Source: CAWJLE01 sp963843645
Lineage (GTDB): Bacteria > Chloroflexota > Anaerolineae > DAOTYC01
Assembly: GCA_963843645.1 (NCBI GenBank)
Contig: CAWJLE010000001.1
Coordinates: forward strand, 806,001-870,000
Direction: 5' to 3'
DNA length: 64,000 nucleotides
The notes beneath the pieces were generated by a model, which did no database searches, had not been told where the DNA came from, and saw only the letters and a list, made by a program, of their open reading frames with translations. This document shows positions 9,983-19,149 of the stretch, in pieces (positions within the stretch are counted from its first letter, which is position 1; the number at the start of each line of letters is the position of its first letter). The position numbers and the translations under genes were made by a program.

Positions 9983-12449
9983 ATGAAATCCACGACATCC
10001 AAGAAGCGAGAGATCGTGCGCACGACCACCTGGTCCGCCGGACCGGGCTGCCACGGCGGCTGCGGCGTGCTGGCCCACATCGAGGACGGCAAGCTCGTCA
10101 AGATCGAGGGCGACCCGGACCATCCCTGGAACCAGGGGCGGCTGTGCGCCCGGTGCCTGGCGATGACCCAGTACGTCTACCACCGCGACCGGCTGACCAA
10201 GCCTCTCAAGCGGGTGGGCGAGCGCGGCGAGGGCAAGTGGCAGGAGATCTCCTGGGACGAAGCCTTCGATCTCATCGAGGAGAAGATGGGCAAGATCCGG
10301 GACGAGTTCGGCCCGGAGAGCATGATCTTCTCGATGGGCACCGGCCGCGACATCGGCGCGTGGATTTGCATGCTGGCCTACGCATACGGCAGCCCCAACG
10401 TGATGTTTGCCCTCAGCGGCATCGCCTGCTACAGCCCCCGCATCGCGGGCGTCGAAACCGTCCAGGGTGACTACTGCATCCTGGACGCGGCGCAGTGGTT
10501 CCCCGACCGCTACGACAATCCCAATTACGAAATCCCCAAGACCATCGTCATCTGGGGTTACAACATCCCGGCCACGTGCCCGGACAACGTCTTCGGCCAC
10601 TGGATCATCGACCTCATGAAGAAGGGCACGAAGATCATCTGCATCGATCCCCGCCTGTCCTGGTTCGCCTCGCGGGCCAAGAAATGGCTGCAGCTCAGGC
10701 CCGGCACCGACGGCGCGCTGGCAATGGGCTTCCTAAACGTCATCCTCAACGAGGAGCCTGTACGACAAGGAGTTCGTGCGAGAAGTGGACCAATGCGCCG
10801 TTCCTGGTCAGGACGGATACCGGGAAGCTCCTGCGCGCCAGCGACCTGACGGCCGACGGCTCCGCAGACGACTTCGTGGTCTGGGACACCGCCGGCAACG
10901 GCCCGGCAGTCTGGGACTCGGCGGACGTGCAATACCGCACGAGCGGCGTCACGTCCGGCGCTGGAGGGCCGCCACGAGGTCGACTCTGGCTGGACGGAAC
11001 ACGGGTCGTCTGCCAGACCGTGTGGGACGCGTTCCGAGCGCGGGTGGACGAGTATCCCGTCGAGCGGGTGGCGGAGATCACCTGGCTCGCGAAGGAAGAC
11101 ATCGTCGAGGCGGCCCGGATGTACGCGCAGAGCAAGCCGGCGGCCATCCACTGGGGCGTCCCCATCGACATGACCCCGGCGATCACGCCGACGGTGCAGG
11201 CTATCACCGCGCTGTGGTGCCTGACCGGCAACCTGGACGTGCCCGGCGGCAACGTCATCTCCCGCTACGCGTTCGATGCGGTGGCCTATGCACTGCCCGG
11301 CGCGAAAGGCGTCATCAAGCTCAAAATCGCCCGAGCAGGACCGGCCCCGCGTCGGCAAAGACCGCTACGGTCCGCTGCGCAAGTTCATCTGGCGCGCCCA
11401 GACCGACCTGGTCCTCGATCAGATCTTCACCGAAGACCCCTATCCCATCAAGGGCATGTGGATCCAGACCTGCAACCCGCTGTCCGGGATCGGGATGGAC
11501 CCCAAGAAGTGGCTCGACGCGCTGGCAAGCTGGATTTCGTGGTCGTCGTCGATCTGTTCCACACACCGACCACGCAGTACGCCGACGTGGTGCTGCCGGC
11601 CGGCAGCTTCCTGGAGAAGGACGGGCGTGCGCACCTGGTGGGTGCCCATGCAGAGCATCAACAAGGCCATCACCGTGCCCGAATGCAGGCCCGACATCGA
11701 GATCAACTTCGAGCTGGCGAAGCGATTCGACCCCGAGTTCCGCTGGGAGACCATCCACGACCTGTTCGACGAGATCGTCAAGCCGTCGGGGCTGACCTTC
11801 GAGCAGCTGCAGGAGCAGGGCTGGGCGTTCCCGCCGGAGGGCCACCCCAGCCCCCCTATCACCGGTATCAGCAAGGGCTGCTGCGGCCGGACCGGAAGCC
11901 CGGCTTCCAGACGCCGTCCGGCAAGGTCGAGCTGCACGCTGTCGCTGCGCGAGGAGTGGGGGCTGGACCCACTGCCCCAATACGAGGAGCCGCCCTTCAC
12001 CCCGGTTACCCAGCCGGAGCTGCTGAAGGAATATCCCGCTGATCCTGTCCACGGGCCGGCGCTCGGCCGTGTACTTCCACGCCGAGCACCGCAACATCCC
12101 GTGGCTGCGCGCCCTCGACCCGGATCCGGTGGTCGAGATCCATCCGGACACCGCCCGGCAGCTCAACGTCGGCGACGGCGAGTGGGTCTGGGTGGAGAAT
12201 TGGCTCGGCCGGTGCCGATTCAAGGCCAAGGTGACGCTCATCGTGCCACGCTGGATGGTCATGGCAACCCACGGCTGGTGGTTCCCGGAGGAGCCGGCCG
12301 GCGGGAAAGACCCGTTCGGCGTGTGGCAGTCCAACGTCAACCTGCTGCTGCCGATGGGCTACCAGGGCAAAGACGGCCTGGGCGCGCCGATTAAGCACAT
12401 CTTGTGCAAAGTGTACAGAGTCGGTGGAGGAGCCCACGACCATGAGTGA
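9983..12449 (+). CDS. Molybdopterin (DMSO reductase family) oxidoreductase, many frameshifts
   Basis: Catalytic subunit of a Mo/W-bisPGD enzyme, about 820 residues after reconstruction. The N-terminus carries a 4Fe-4S site (GPGCHGGCGVLAH then GRLCARC), followed by EISWDEAFDLIEEKMG and the central molybdopterin-binding domains. The reading frame moves many times (near 10757, 10780, 10970, 11325, 11525, 11620, 11850, 11935 and 12035), yet each segment matches the family: FLVRTDTGKLLR, TGNLDVPGGNVISRYAF, YADVVLPAGSFLEKDGRA and a C-terminal domain with VEIHPDTARQLNVGDGEW. No twin-arginine signal is seen, so it is probably cytoplasmic. It overlaps the 4Fe-4S gene by 8 bp. The substrate is unknown. 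Real decay and assembly errors cannot be separated here. Confidence 0.8.
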
Positions 12450-12787
12450 GCGCAAGCCCGAATACGGGCTGTTGATCGATTACGAGTATTGCACGGGCTG
12501 CCATACCTGCGAGGTAGCCTGCGCCCAGGAGTACGGCTGGGAAGCCGGCATGTCCGGCATGAAGGTCATCGAAGTGGTGCAGAAACTGCCGCACGACAAG
12601 GCCTACCTCGCATTCCTGCCGTTCCCGACCGAGCTGTGCGTCCTGTGCGCGCGCCGGACGCGAGCAGGGCTTGCAGCCGGCCTGCGTCCAGCACTGCATG
12701 GCCGCCTGCATGAAATACGGGCGAATCGAGGACCTTGCGGCGGACATGAGGCAGAAGCCGAGGCAGGTGCTCTGGGCGCCGAAGTGA
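12442..12787 (+). CDS. 4Fe-4S ferredoxin-type electron transfer subunit, one frameshift
   Basis: Small DmsB-like partner of the molybdenum enzyme, about 114 residues once corrected. The N-terminal cluster motif is YCTGCHTCEVAC; the second set is LCVLC near residue 66 plus ACVQHCMAAC near residue 80. A frame change near 12655 joins ELCVLCARRTR to EQGLQPACVQHCMAAC, ending in VLWAPK at 12787. GGAGGAG precedes the ATG, which lies inside the end of the oxidoreductase gene. It would pass electrons between the Mo site and an unseen redox partner. No membrane subunit follows, so the complex appears to have two subunits. Confidence 0.8.
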
Positions 12788-12792
12788 GCTCG

Positions 12793-12825
12793 AGACTTCC
12801 GAAGTTTTCAAGACTTCGGAAGTCT
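12793..12825 (+). repeat. Dispersed hairpin, copy 1
   Basis: Perfect 13-bp inverted repeat (AGACTTCCGAAGT and its complement) around a 7-base loop, five bases after the ferredoxin stop and 23 bases before the -35 of the ccm promoter. No T-run follows. Each arm contains the odd palindrome ACTTC-C-GAAGT. Related copies are at 22308, 29111, 51581 and 54202. Confidence 0.9.
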
Positions 12826-12848
12826 GTGCGGGGCGCCGACGGGCCGCG

Positions 12849-12877
12849 TTGACACACGCTGATTGTTATGTTATTAT
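12849..12877 (+). promoter_or_regulatory. Strong sigma70 promoter for the ccmE operon
   Basis: Perfect TTGACA (12849-12854), 17-base spacer, TATTAT (12872-12877). The ccmE ATG is 70 bases further, leaving a leader of about 60 bases. Together with the hairpin just upstream it separates the molybdenum enzyme genes from the cytochrome maturation genes. Confidence 0.8.
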
Positions 12878-12947
12878 TCTGGCGTCGCGTCAGACTGTAC
12901 CCCCGTCGGTATGCAGTCCTGTACATTTTTAGACAGGAGACAACTGA

Positions 12948-13400
12948 ATGACTACCCCAGCAGTGTCCCGCGCTCGCAGCAACGCTGGCGGACCCCGCCT
13001 CAAAATCTTCATCGTCATTGGTCTCGTGACCCTTGCTGTCGGTTACCTGGTGTTCAGCAGTGTCCGGACGTCTTCCGCCTACTACATGACCGTCGCGGAG
13101 TTAAAGGCTGCCGGCCCGTCGGTCGAGGACAAAAAAGTGCGAGTCGCAGGCACGGTCGTCGGTGACAGCATCGTATGGGACGCGCGAGCGCTGAGCCTCA
13201 ACTTCGAGTTGGCCGATTCAGGCGGGAGTGTACCGGTGAGCTACAAAGGGGCGCGGCCGGATATGTTCCAGGATGGCGCCGAAGCCGTGGTAGAAGGGCG
13301 ATACTCCCAGCAGAAGTTCCAGGCCAGCAACCTACTCCTCAAATGCCCATCCAAGTACGAGGCCAAGGCGTCGGACGCAACCTCTGTCCCCGGCCAATAG
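12948..13400 (+). CDS. ccmE: Cytochrome c maturation heme chaperone CcmE, Cys-type
   Basis: Periplasm-facing heme chaperone of System I, 150 residues. An N-terminal signal anchor (IFIVIGLVTLAVGYLVF, residues 20-36) precedes an OB-fold (VRVAGTVVGDSI, VPVSYKGARPDMF, AVVEGRY). The heme-binding motif is C133-P-S-K-Y137, so the covalent ligand is Cys rather than the His of the classical HxxxY form. The CxxxY form is known from some anaerobes and archaea and often accompanies ccm operons without CcmH. Here no CcmH is seen, which agrees. SD GGAGAC and the strong promoter upstream make this the first gene of the operon. No frameshift. Confidence 0.94.
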   Translation: MTTPAVSRARSNAGGPRLKIFIVIGLVTLAVGYLVFSSVRTSSAYYMTVAELKAAGPSVEDKKVRVAGTVVGDSIVWDARALSLNFELADSGGSVPVSYKGARPDMFQDGAEAVVEGRYSQQKFQASNLLLKCPSKYEAKASDATSVPGQ

Positions 13401-13437
13401 CTGCGATGAAGCACTAAAACTGAAGACTCTCGAATGA

Positions 13438-13459
13438 CTCCCGGCCCTCGTGCCGGGAG
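13438..13459 (+). repeat. Hairpin between ccmE and ccmF
   Basis: CTCCCGGC and GCCGGGAG form an 8-bp GC-rich stem around a six-base loop. It has no T-run, so it is more likely an RNA-processing or attenuation element than a terminator. ccmF starts 18 bases later. Confidence 0.5.
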
Positions 13460-13476
13460 CGATGAAAGGTTTGTGA

Positions 13477-15456
13477 ATGGCAGATATAGGTTACGCCGCC
13501 CTTCTCCTCACGCTCGTCGTTGCCGTATACTCGGCCGTCGTGAGCGTATGGGGGGCACGATCAGGCCGTGACGACCTCCGGCAAAGCGGGCAGCGTGGAA
13601 TCGTCGCTGCGGCCTTCCTGGTCACCTTGAGCGTGGCCGCCCTGCTCGACCTGCTGCTGAAGAATGACTTCCGCTACCAGTACGTTTACGAATCGACCAG
13701 CACCTTCCAGCCGCTCGCGTATCACATCTCCGCATTGTGGCAGGGCCAGGCCGGCTCCATCCTCTTCTGGCTGTGGGCGCTCTGCATTTTCAGTCTCATC
13801 TTCTGGGCCCAGCAGCGGAGAGCGGGGGGACGCAGCCTGGCGTACGCGCTGGCCGTTTTGAGCGCCCTGGAAGGGGCCTTCGCCGTCCTGCTCATGCTCG
13901 CCGCCAACCCGTTCGCCGTGGCCGAAGCTGCGCACGTCGAGGGTTTCGGCGGCAACCCGCTGCTGGAAAACCCCGGCATGATCTACCATCCACCGATCAT
14001 CCTGGCGGGCTACGCGCTCAGCTCGATTCCCTTCGCGCTCGTCATCGGCGGGCTGCTCACCGGCAAATTCGAGGATCGAGGCTGGCTGCGCGACCTGCGG
14101 CCGTGGGTGATCGTCTCGTGGCTCTGCCTGACCATCGGCATCCTGCTGGGCGCCCAGTGGGCCTACGTCGAGCTGGGCTGGGGCGGGTATTGGGCCTGGG
14201 ACCCCGTGGAAAACGCCTCGCTGATTCCCTGGCTCGTGGCCACGGCGCTGCTCCACACGCTGATGATGCAGGAACGCCGCGGTATGTTCAAGCTTTGGAA
14301 CGCGCTGCTCGTGGCGGGCACGTTCCTCCTGTGCGTCTTCGCCACCTGGGTTACGCGCGGCGGCGTCATCAGCTCGGTGCACGCTTTCGGCCAATCCATG
14401 GTCGGCAACCTCTTCCTTCTCCTCCTGATCGCGCTCATTGTGCTGAGCTTCGTGGTGATTCGGCGGCAGCGGCGATTCTTGAGGAGCGAGTTTGAGGTGC
14501 AGGACATGGGCTCGCGTGAGGCGAGCTTCCTGTACACAGCGTTCTTCTTCTGCGGCGCCGCCTTTCTCGTCTTCCTCGGCACGATCTTTCCAGCCTTGAG
14601 TGAGGCGGTGCTGGGCCAGCAGATCGCCTGGGGCGCCGAGAGCTTCAACAACATCACCCGCATTCTCGGTCCTTTCCTGCTGGTCCTGTTGGGCGTCTGC
14701 CCACTCCTCGGCTGGAAGCGGACGGACGGTGCGGGGCTGGTTCGGGCCCTGGTCGGTCCACTGGTCGTGGGCGTGCTCGTCGCCGCGGCGGTCGCGGCAT
14801 TCGTTCGCGGACCGGCCTTCGCCATTCTCGCTTTCGGATTGGTTGCTTTCGTGATTGCGTCCATCCTCGCGGAGTTCGGCCGGGGCTGGCAGGTACGCCT
14901 GGGACACGGCGAAACCGCACCCCTGGCTTTGTGGCGTCTCGTGACCCGCAACCGGCGCCGCTACGGCGGCTATCTCGTGCATCTGGGCGTGCTGTTGATG
15001 ATCCTCGGGATCACGGGCCAGTCCCTCTACCAGACCCACCAGCAGGTGGCGCTGAGCCGGGGAGAGACGGTCACAGTCGGCCAGTATACACTGAAGTACG
15101 CCGATTCCGGCGTGGACGAGACGACGGCGAAACGGCGATTCTACGCCACCCTGCAAGTCTATCAGGGCGGCCGGCTGATCGATACGCTGCAGCCGGAGCG
15201 CAACTTCCACTTCAACGTCCAGCAGTGGGTGACCGAGGTCTCTCTCCGCCCGACGTTGACCGAAGATCTGTACGTGCTGCTGTTGGGACTGGAAACAGAT
15301 GGCCTGGCGACCTTCGACATCGTCATCAACCCGCTGATCGACTGGCTGTGGATCGGAGGGATCGTGGCGACCCTGGGCGCCCTGGCCGCGGTGTGGCCGA
15401 AACGACGGGCTGCAGAGGCAGTCCCCGAACTCTCGGTGGAGCGAGGTCGAGCATGA
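13477..15456 (+). CDS. ccmF: Cytochrome c heme lyase CcmF
   Basis: Large polytopic membrane protein (659 residues, about 15 membrane segments) that ligates heme from CcmE to apocytochrome c. The tryptophan-rich WWD heme-handling motif is present as GGYWAWDPVENASLIPWL near residue 240, with conserved His residues in the adjoining loops (YHPPIILAGYAL). The C-terminal periplasmic domain (about residues 515-620) precedes the last membrane helix. Its start follows ccmE by 76 bp, and it overlaps the next gene by 4 bp (ATGA). The sequence is intact. Identity is certain at family level. Confidence 0.96.
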   Translation: MADIGYAALLLTLVVAVYSAVVSVWGARSGRDDLRQSGQRGIVAAAFLVTLSVAALLDLLLKNDFRYQYVYESTSTFQPLAYHISALWQGQAGSILFWLWALCIFSLIFWAQQRRAGGRSLAYALAVLSALEGAFAVLLMLAANPFAVAEAAHVEGFGGNPLLENPGMIYHPPIILAGYALSSIPFALVIGGLLTGKFEDRGWLRDLRPWVIVSWLCLTIGILLGAQWAYVELGWGGYWAWDPVENASLIPWLVATALLHTLMMQERRGMFKLWNALLVAGTFLLCVFATWVTRGGVISSVHAFGQSMVGNLFLLLLIALIVLSFVVIRRQRRFLRSEFEVQDMGSREASFLYTAFFFCGAAFLVFLGTIFPALSEAVLGQQIAWGAESFNNITRILGPFLLVLLGVCPLLGWKRTDGAGLVRALVGPLVVGVLVAAAVAAFVRGPAFAILAFGLVAFVIASILAEFGRGWQVRLGHGETAPLALWRLVTRNRRRYGGYLVHLGVLLMILGITGQSLYQTHQQVALSRGETVTVGQYTLKYADSGVDETTAKRRFYATLQVYQGGRLIDTLQPERNFHFNVQQWVTEVSLRPTLTEDLYVLLLGLETDGLATFDIVINPLIDWLWIGGIVATLGALAAVWPKRRAAEAVPELSVERGRA

Positions 15457-15818
15457 GCATTCTGGGCATGTTGTTGCTGGGGGCGGCGGTGATGGCCTAC
15501 GTCAGCTACCCGTTGTGGAACTCCGAGCCCACACCCAGGGCTTCCGGCCGCAAGTCGAAAGCAAGGGCCGGGCTCGAACCCAAATCGGCTCCGGCGCCTG
15601 CACCCGTGTCGGACGTGGACGAGCTGGAGCTCGACCGGCAGATCGGCCGGTTGGACGAGCAAGAGTACGCCGCGCTGCAGAACATGCCTGCAGCCGTCGT
15701 TGGGCCAGGACGCGAGCAAGATCAGCAGGACAAAGAAGACGATGACATCGAGCGGCGCGTCCGCGCGCTGCGCCAGGAGCGGGCACGGCGGGCCCCGAAC
15801 AAGCGCCAGGAGCATTGA
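15453..15818 (+). CDS. Small CcmI/SHOCT-like membrane protein in the ccm operon
   Basis: 121 residues. One N-terminal membrane helix (ILGMLLLGAAVMAYVSYPLW) is followed by a Pro/Ala/Lys-rich linker, a short helical motif typical of CcmI N-termini and SHOCT tails (ELDRQIGRLDEQEYAAL), and a charged C-terminus rich in Asp, Glu and Arg. It overlaps ccmF at its start (ATGA) and the following gene by 4 bp, so it is translationally coupled inside the ccm operon. By position it may help present apocytochrome or stabilise the CcmF complex; that is inference. No Cys pair is present, so it is not a thiol oxidoreductase. Confidence 0.7.
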   Translation: MSILGMLLLGAAVMAYVSYPLWNSEPTPRASGRKSKARAGLEPKSAPAPAPVSDVDELELDRQIGRLDEQEYAALQNMPAAVVGPGREQDQQDKEDDDIERRVRALRQERARRAPNKRQEH

Positions 15819-17053
15819 TGGGGAATTCGATGGCGAAACACGTGTGGCGAATCGCAGGGCTGGGACTGGTCTTGGCCTTGCTGTTGGGCGCAGTCTGGCC
15901 GGCCCCGCGGGCGTTCGCTGCGGCCGACGGCGTCCTGCAAGGTGACCTGCTCAACAAAACCGCCGGCGGCGCGGTCCCGGCGAATACGCCTGTCGAGCTG
16001 GCCATATACAAGGGCATGTCTCCCTTCGAGAACCGGGCGGCCACGACCGATGCCAAGGGCCACTTCAGCTTCGACAAACTGGACACGGCGCAGGATTTCA
16101 GCTACCAGATCACGGCCCACTACGAGAACGTGAGCTACTATTCGGACGTCATCACACTGACCACGGAACCCAAGCCGCAGCCCATCAAGATCGACGTCTA
16201 CGAGCCGACGACCGATTTCGGCGCGATCCACGTCGAGCGCGCGCACGTCATCATCGAAGTCACGCCGCGCAGCCTGCAGTTCGCCCAGCTCTACGTGCTG
16301 AGCAACCCGGGTGACCGCGCTTACGTCGGCCCTGTCGCGGATGGGTCGTCCCCAACGCTGAAGTTCTACGTCCCCGCAGGCGCGACAAACCTGGACTTTC
16401 AACAGGGCTCGCTGGGAGATCGCTTCCAGAGAACGGCCGACGGTTTCACCGACAGCGAGCCGGTTCTGCCGGGCGTGGGAAGTCAGCAGATCGTGTACCG
16501 ATACCAGGTGCCCTTCAGCTCGACGGCCATGAGCCTGGCGATCACCAACGCGTACACGGTGACTGCGTTGAACGTCCTGATTTCAGATGCGAACGTCCGC
16601 TTCTCCAGCCCTGGCCTGCAGAACGACGGCGTCCGCTCGGTGCAGAACGAGCAGTGGCAGAGCTTCAGCGGCAGCAACACACCGCCCGGACAGGTCGTTC
16701 AGCTCAATTTCGAGGGCCTGCCGCTGGACGCGTCGGCGCTGCCCTCCCCGGCGCCCGGCGCGGCAGCTGCTCCCGCGACTGTGGCCACTGCCGGCCCGGA
16801 CCTCGGCCGCATGGGTCCCTGGGTCATCTTTGGACTGTTTATGTTCGTCCTCGGATTCGGATTGGGCCGCTTCACGCCGCGTCCGTGGGGGGAGGTCCCT
16901 GCCGCCGGCCCGAAGCAGGCTCGGCGGGGTGTTTCCGGCAAGGATGACCTGATCGTCGCACTGGCCGACCTGGACGACGCATTCGAGCGAGGCGATCTCG
17001 ATGAAGACGAGTACCGGCGCGAGCGAGCCCGGCTGAAGAAGGGCGAGGCATGA
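15815..17053 (+). CDS. Secreted membrane-anchored protein of the ccm operon, CarboxypepD_reg-like
   Basis: 412 residues. A signal peptide (about residues 7-36, ending in Ala-Phe-Ala-Ala) precedes a beta-sandwich region resembling carboxypeptidase regulatory or DUF4198-like domains (GVLQGDLLNKTAGG, ATTDAKGHFSFDKL), a second beta-rich domain, a Pro/Ala linker, a membrane helix (WVIFGLFMFVLGFGLG) and a cytoplasmic SHOCT-like tail (FERGDLDEDEYRRERARL). The likely initiator is Met1, Met2 or Met6. It sits between ccmF and ccmA with almost no gaps, so it is part of the operon. It has no CXXCH motif. Its exact role is not known; anchoring or redox sensing at the outer membrane face are guesses. Confidence 0.72.
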   Translation: MMGNSMAKHVWRIAGLGLVLALLLGAVWPAPRAFAAADGVLQGDLLNKTAGGAVPANTPVELAIYKGMSPFENRAATTDAKGHFSFDKLDTAQDFSYQITAHYENVSYYSDVITLTTEPKPQPIKIDVYEPTTDFGAIHVERAHVIIEVTPRSLQFAQLYVLSNPGDRAYVGPVADGSSPTLKFYVPAGATNLDFQQGSLGDRFQRTADGFTDSEPVLPGVGSQQIVYRYQVPFSSTAMSLAITNAYTVTALNVLISDANVRFSSPGLQNDGVRSVQNEQWQSFSGSNTPPGQVVQLNFEGLPLDASALPSPAPGAAAAPATVATAGPDLGRMGPWVIFGLFMFVLGFGLGRFTPRPWGEVPAAGPKQARRGVSGKDDLIVALADLDDAFERGDLDEDEYRRERARLKKGEA

Positions 17054-17054
17054 G

Positions 17055-17801
17055 TTGAGCGCGGCGATTCAGGTCAAGCACCTCGCCAAATCGTTCGGCG
17101 GCCGGCTCGTGCTGCGCAATCTCGAACTCGAAGTGGAGCACGGACACTCGCTCGGCATCATCGGACACAACGGTTCGGGCAAGACGACGCTGATCCGCAT
17201 CCTGGCAGGACTGACCCGGCCCAATTCCGGGACGGTGCAGATCGATGGTGTCGCGCAGGGAACGAGCGCTTGTGACGCCCGGCAATCGATCGGCCTGGTG
17301 TCGCACAACACGTTCCTGTACCAGGACCTGACGCCAATCGAGAATCTGCGCTTCTACGGGCGGCTGTTCGACGTCCCGGACATGGAAGCCCGCATCGAGG
17401 TCAGCCTGGAACGCCTGGGGTTGGGGCACCATCGGAACAGCCCGGTCCGCACGCTGTCGCGAGGACTGCAGCAGCGCTGTTCCATCGCGCGGGCCCTGCT
17501 GCACGATCCGCCGGTGGTTCTGCTGGACGAGCCGGACAGCGGACTGGATATTCAGGGCGCGGGGCTGCTGCCGGAGCTGCTGCAGGCGGCGGGCCTGGCG
17601 CAACGCACCGTGATCATGACCAGCCACAATCTGGAGCTGAGCCTGGCCATGGTCGAGCGCGTCGCGATTCTGGCGCGCGGGCGACTGGCCTGGCAGCGGT
17701 CGACAGAGGGTCTCACGCTGGCCGAAGTGCGCGACGCCTACTACACTTACCTGCCACCCCGCCACATCGGCGCCGGGCGCGAACTCGAGGGGCGGTTGTG
17801 A
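17055..17801 (+). CDS. ccmA: Heme export ABC transporter ATP-binding protein CcmA
   Basis: ATPase of the CcmAB complex, which drives release of holo-CcmE. 248 residues. Walker A is GHNGSGKTT near residue 40, the signature is LSRGLQQRCSIARAL, and Walker B is VVLLDEPDSGLD; the H-loop His lies in MTSHNLE. It starts with TTG at 17055, one base after the previous stop, and its end overlaps ccmB by 4 bp. The signature LSRGLQQR differs from the LSGGQ consensus, as in other CcmA proteins. The neighbouring ccmB confirms the assignment. Confidence 0.92.
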   Translation: MSAAIQVKHLAKSFGGRLVLRNLELEVEHGHSLGIIGHNGSGKTTLIRILAGLTRPNSGTVQIDGVAQGTSACDARQSIGLVSHNTFLYQDLTPIENLRFYGRLFDVPDMEARIEVSLERLGLGHHRNSPVRTLSRGLQQRCSIARALLHDPPVVLLDEPDSGLDIQGAGLLPELLQAAGLAQRTVIMTSHNLELSLAMVERVAILARGRLAWQRSTEGLTLAEVRDAYYTYLPPRHIGAGRELEGRL

Positions 17802-18469
17802 GCTTCCTGCGCAAGGTCATGGTAATTGCCGCGAAGGACGTGCGGGCCGAGCTCAGGACGCGTGAAACGCTGGCCGGAATGCTCGTGTTCGCACTGCTGG
17901 TGGTGCTGATCTTCAACTTCGCGTTCGAGCTTCGCGTCGACAACGTGCGCGACGTCGTGCCGGGAGCGCTGTGGGTGACTTTCACCTTTGCCGGCGTGCT
18001 GGGCCTCAACCGCTCCTTTTCCCTGGAGAAGGACCAGGGCAGCCTCGAGGGTCTGCTGCTCGCGCCGGTCGACCGCAGCGCCGTATACCTCGGCAAGGCC
18101 TGCGCCAACGTCCTCTTCATGTTGATCGTGGAGATCGTCATGGTGCCGGCGGCCACGGTCTTCTTCAACGTACCGTTGTTCAGCCTGGAGCTGTTCGCGG
18201 TCATCTTGCTGGGCACGATCGGTTTTGCCGGGGTCGGCACGCTGCTGTCGGCCGTCAGCGTCAACACCCGGGCAAGGGAAGTCATGCTGCCGCTCCTGCT
18301 CTTTCCCATCTCCGTTCCAGTCGTCATTGCGGCTGTGAAGATCACGGCCTCTCTCCTCAATCCGACCACCGCGGAGGATCCGACTGTATGGTGGCAGATG
18401 CTGATTGCCTTCGACGTCATCTTCCTGGCCGTCTCTTCCCTGGTGTTCGAATACACCGTAGAATATTGA
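17798..18469 (+). CDS. ccmB: Heme export membrane subunit CcmB
   Basis: 223-residue polytopic membrane protein with about six helices, the channel partner of CcmA. The N-terminal cytoplasmic piece (VIAAKDVRAELRTRETLAGM) is characteristic of CcmB, and the core FSLEKDQGSLEGLLLAPVDR is the family's conserved cytoplasmic loop. It starts with GTG inside the ccmA stop (GTGA overlap). The next gene, a pyrophosphatase, begins 30 bp later with its own SD site. Intact, normal length. Confidence 0.94.
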   Translation: MSFLRKVMVIAAKDVRAELRTRETLAGMLVFALLVVLIFNFAFELRVDNVRDVVPGALWVTFTFAGVLGLNRSFSLEKDQGSLEGLLLAPVDRSAVYLGKACANVLFMLIVEIVMVPAATVFFNVPLFSLELFAVILLGTIGFAGVGTLLSAVSVNTRAREVMLPLLLFPISVPVVIAAVKITASLLNPTTAEDPTVWWQMLIAFDVIFLAVSSLVFEYTVEY

Positions 18470-18499
18470 GCGCTGCCCTGAGTCGATAGGAGGTCACCC

Positions 18500-19042
18500 A
18501 TGAATTTGTGGCACGAGCTGGAGCCGGGTACCAATCCGCCTAAGGTCATCTACGTCGTCGTCGAGATTCCGAAGGGATCGCGCAACAAATACGAGTTGAG
18601 CAAGGAGCTCGGCGTCATCAAACTGGCGCGCGTGCTCTACTCCTCGCTTCACTACCCGGGCGATTACGGCCTGATTCCCCGCACGTACTACGAGGACGGC
18701 GACCCGCTGGACGTGTTGGTCATGAACAACGAGCCGACTTTCCCAGGATGTGTGATCGAAGCACGGCCCATCGGTATCTTTCGGATGTCGGACGGCGAGG
18801 CGCCGGACGACAAGATTCTCGCGGTGCCCGCCAGCGACCCGCTGTTTCAGGATTACCAGACTATCGACGACATTCCCCAGCATTTCTTGCGTGAGGTGGC
18901 GCACTTCTTCGAGGTCTACAAAGACCTGGAAGGCGTGCGTATCAAGCCGGGCGGATGGGAAGGGGTCGATTCGGCGCACGCCCAGATCGAGTTCGGCATG
19001 AACCTGTACCGCCAGAAATACGGGCGGGGCCGGCACATCTGA
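18500..19042 (+). CDS. ppa: Inorganic pyrophosphatase (family I)
   Basis: Soluble enzyme that hydrolyses pyrophosphate to phosphate. 180 residues, the typical bacterial size. Active-site elements: EIPKGSRNKYE, YPGDYGLIPRTY and the Asp triad in DGDPLDVLVM. A strong SD (AGGAGG, 18488-18493) precedes the ATG. It interrupts the cytochrome maturation locus together with three glycosyltransferases; hydrolysing pyrophosphate helps nucleotide-sugar synthesis, but that connection is inference. No frameshift. Confidence 0.96.
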   Translation: MNLWHELEPGTNPPKVIYVVVEIPKGSRNKYELSKELGVIKLARVLYSSLHYPGDYGLIPRTYYEDGDPLDVLVMNNEPTFPGCVIEARPIGIFRMSDGEAPDDKILAVPASDPLFQDYQTIDDIPQHFLREVAHFFEVYKDLEGVRIKPGGWEGVDSAHAQIEFGMNLYRQKYGRGRHI

Positions 19043-19149
19043 TTTTCGGATCTGCAATTGTGGCCTGCAGCGCCCTGTCGCAGCGAGGGTCCGGAAACGG
19101 ACGCTGCGAGGCCGCGCCCCAGACGGGCATTTCGAACGAGGGGAGCCCG

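Noticed and set aside
9983..12787. Programmed frameshifting in the molybdenum enzyme and ferredoxin genes
   Set aside because: Too many shifts, in both directions, without slippery heptamers; assembly indels are simpler.
13561..15210. 549-codon open frame on the minus strand, opposite ccmF
   Set aside because: Shadow of the GC-rich ccmF codons: Glu/Gln/Arg/Ala-rich, no SD, no domain; ccmF on the other strand is certain.
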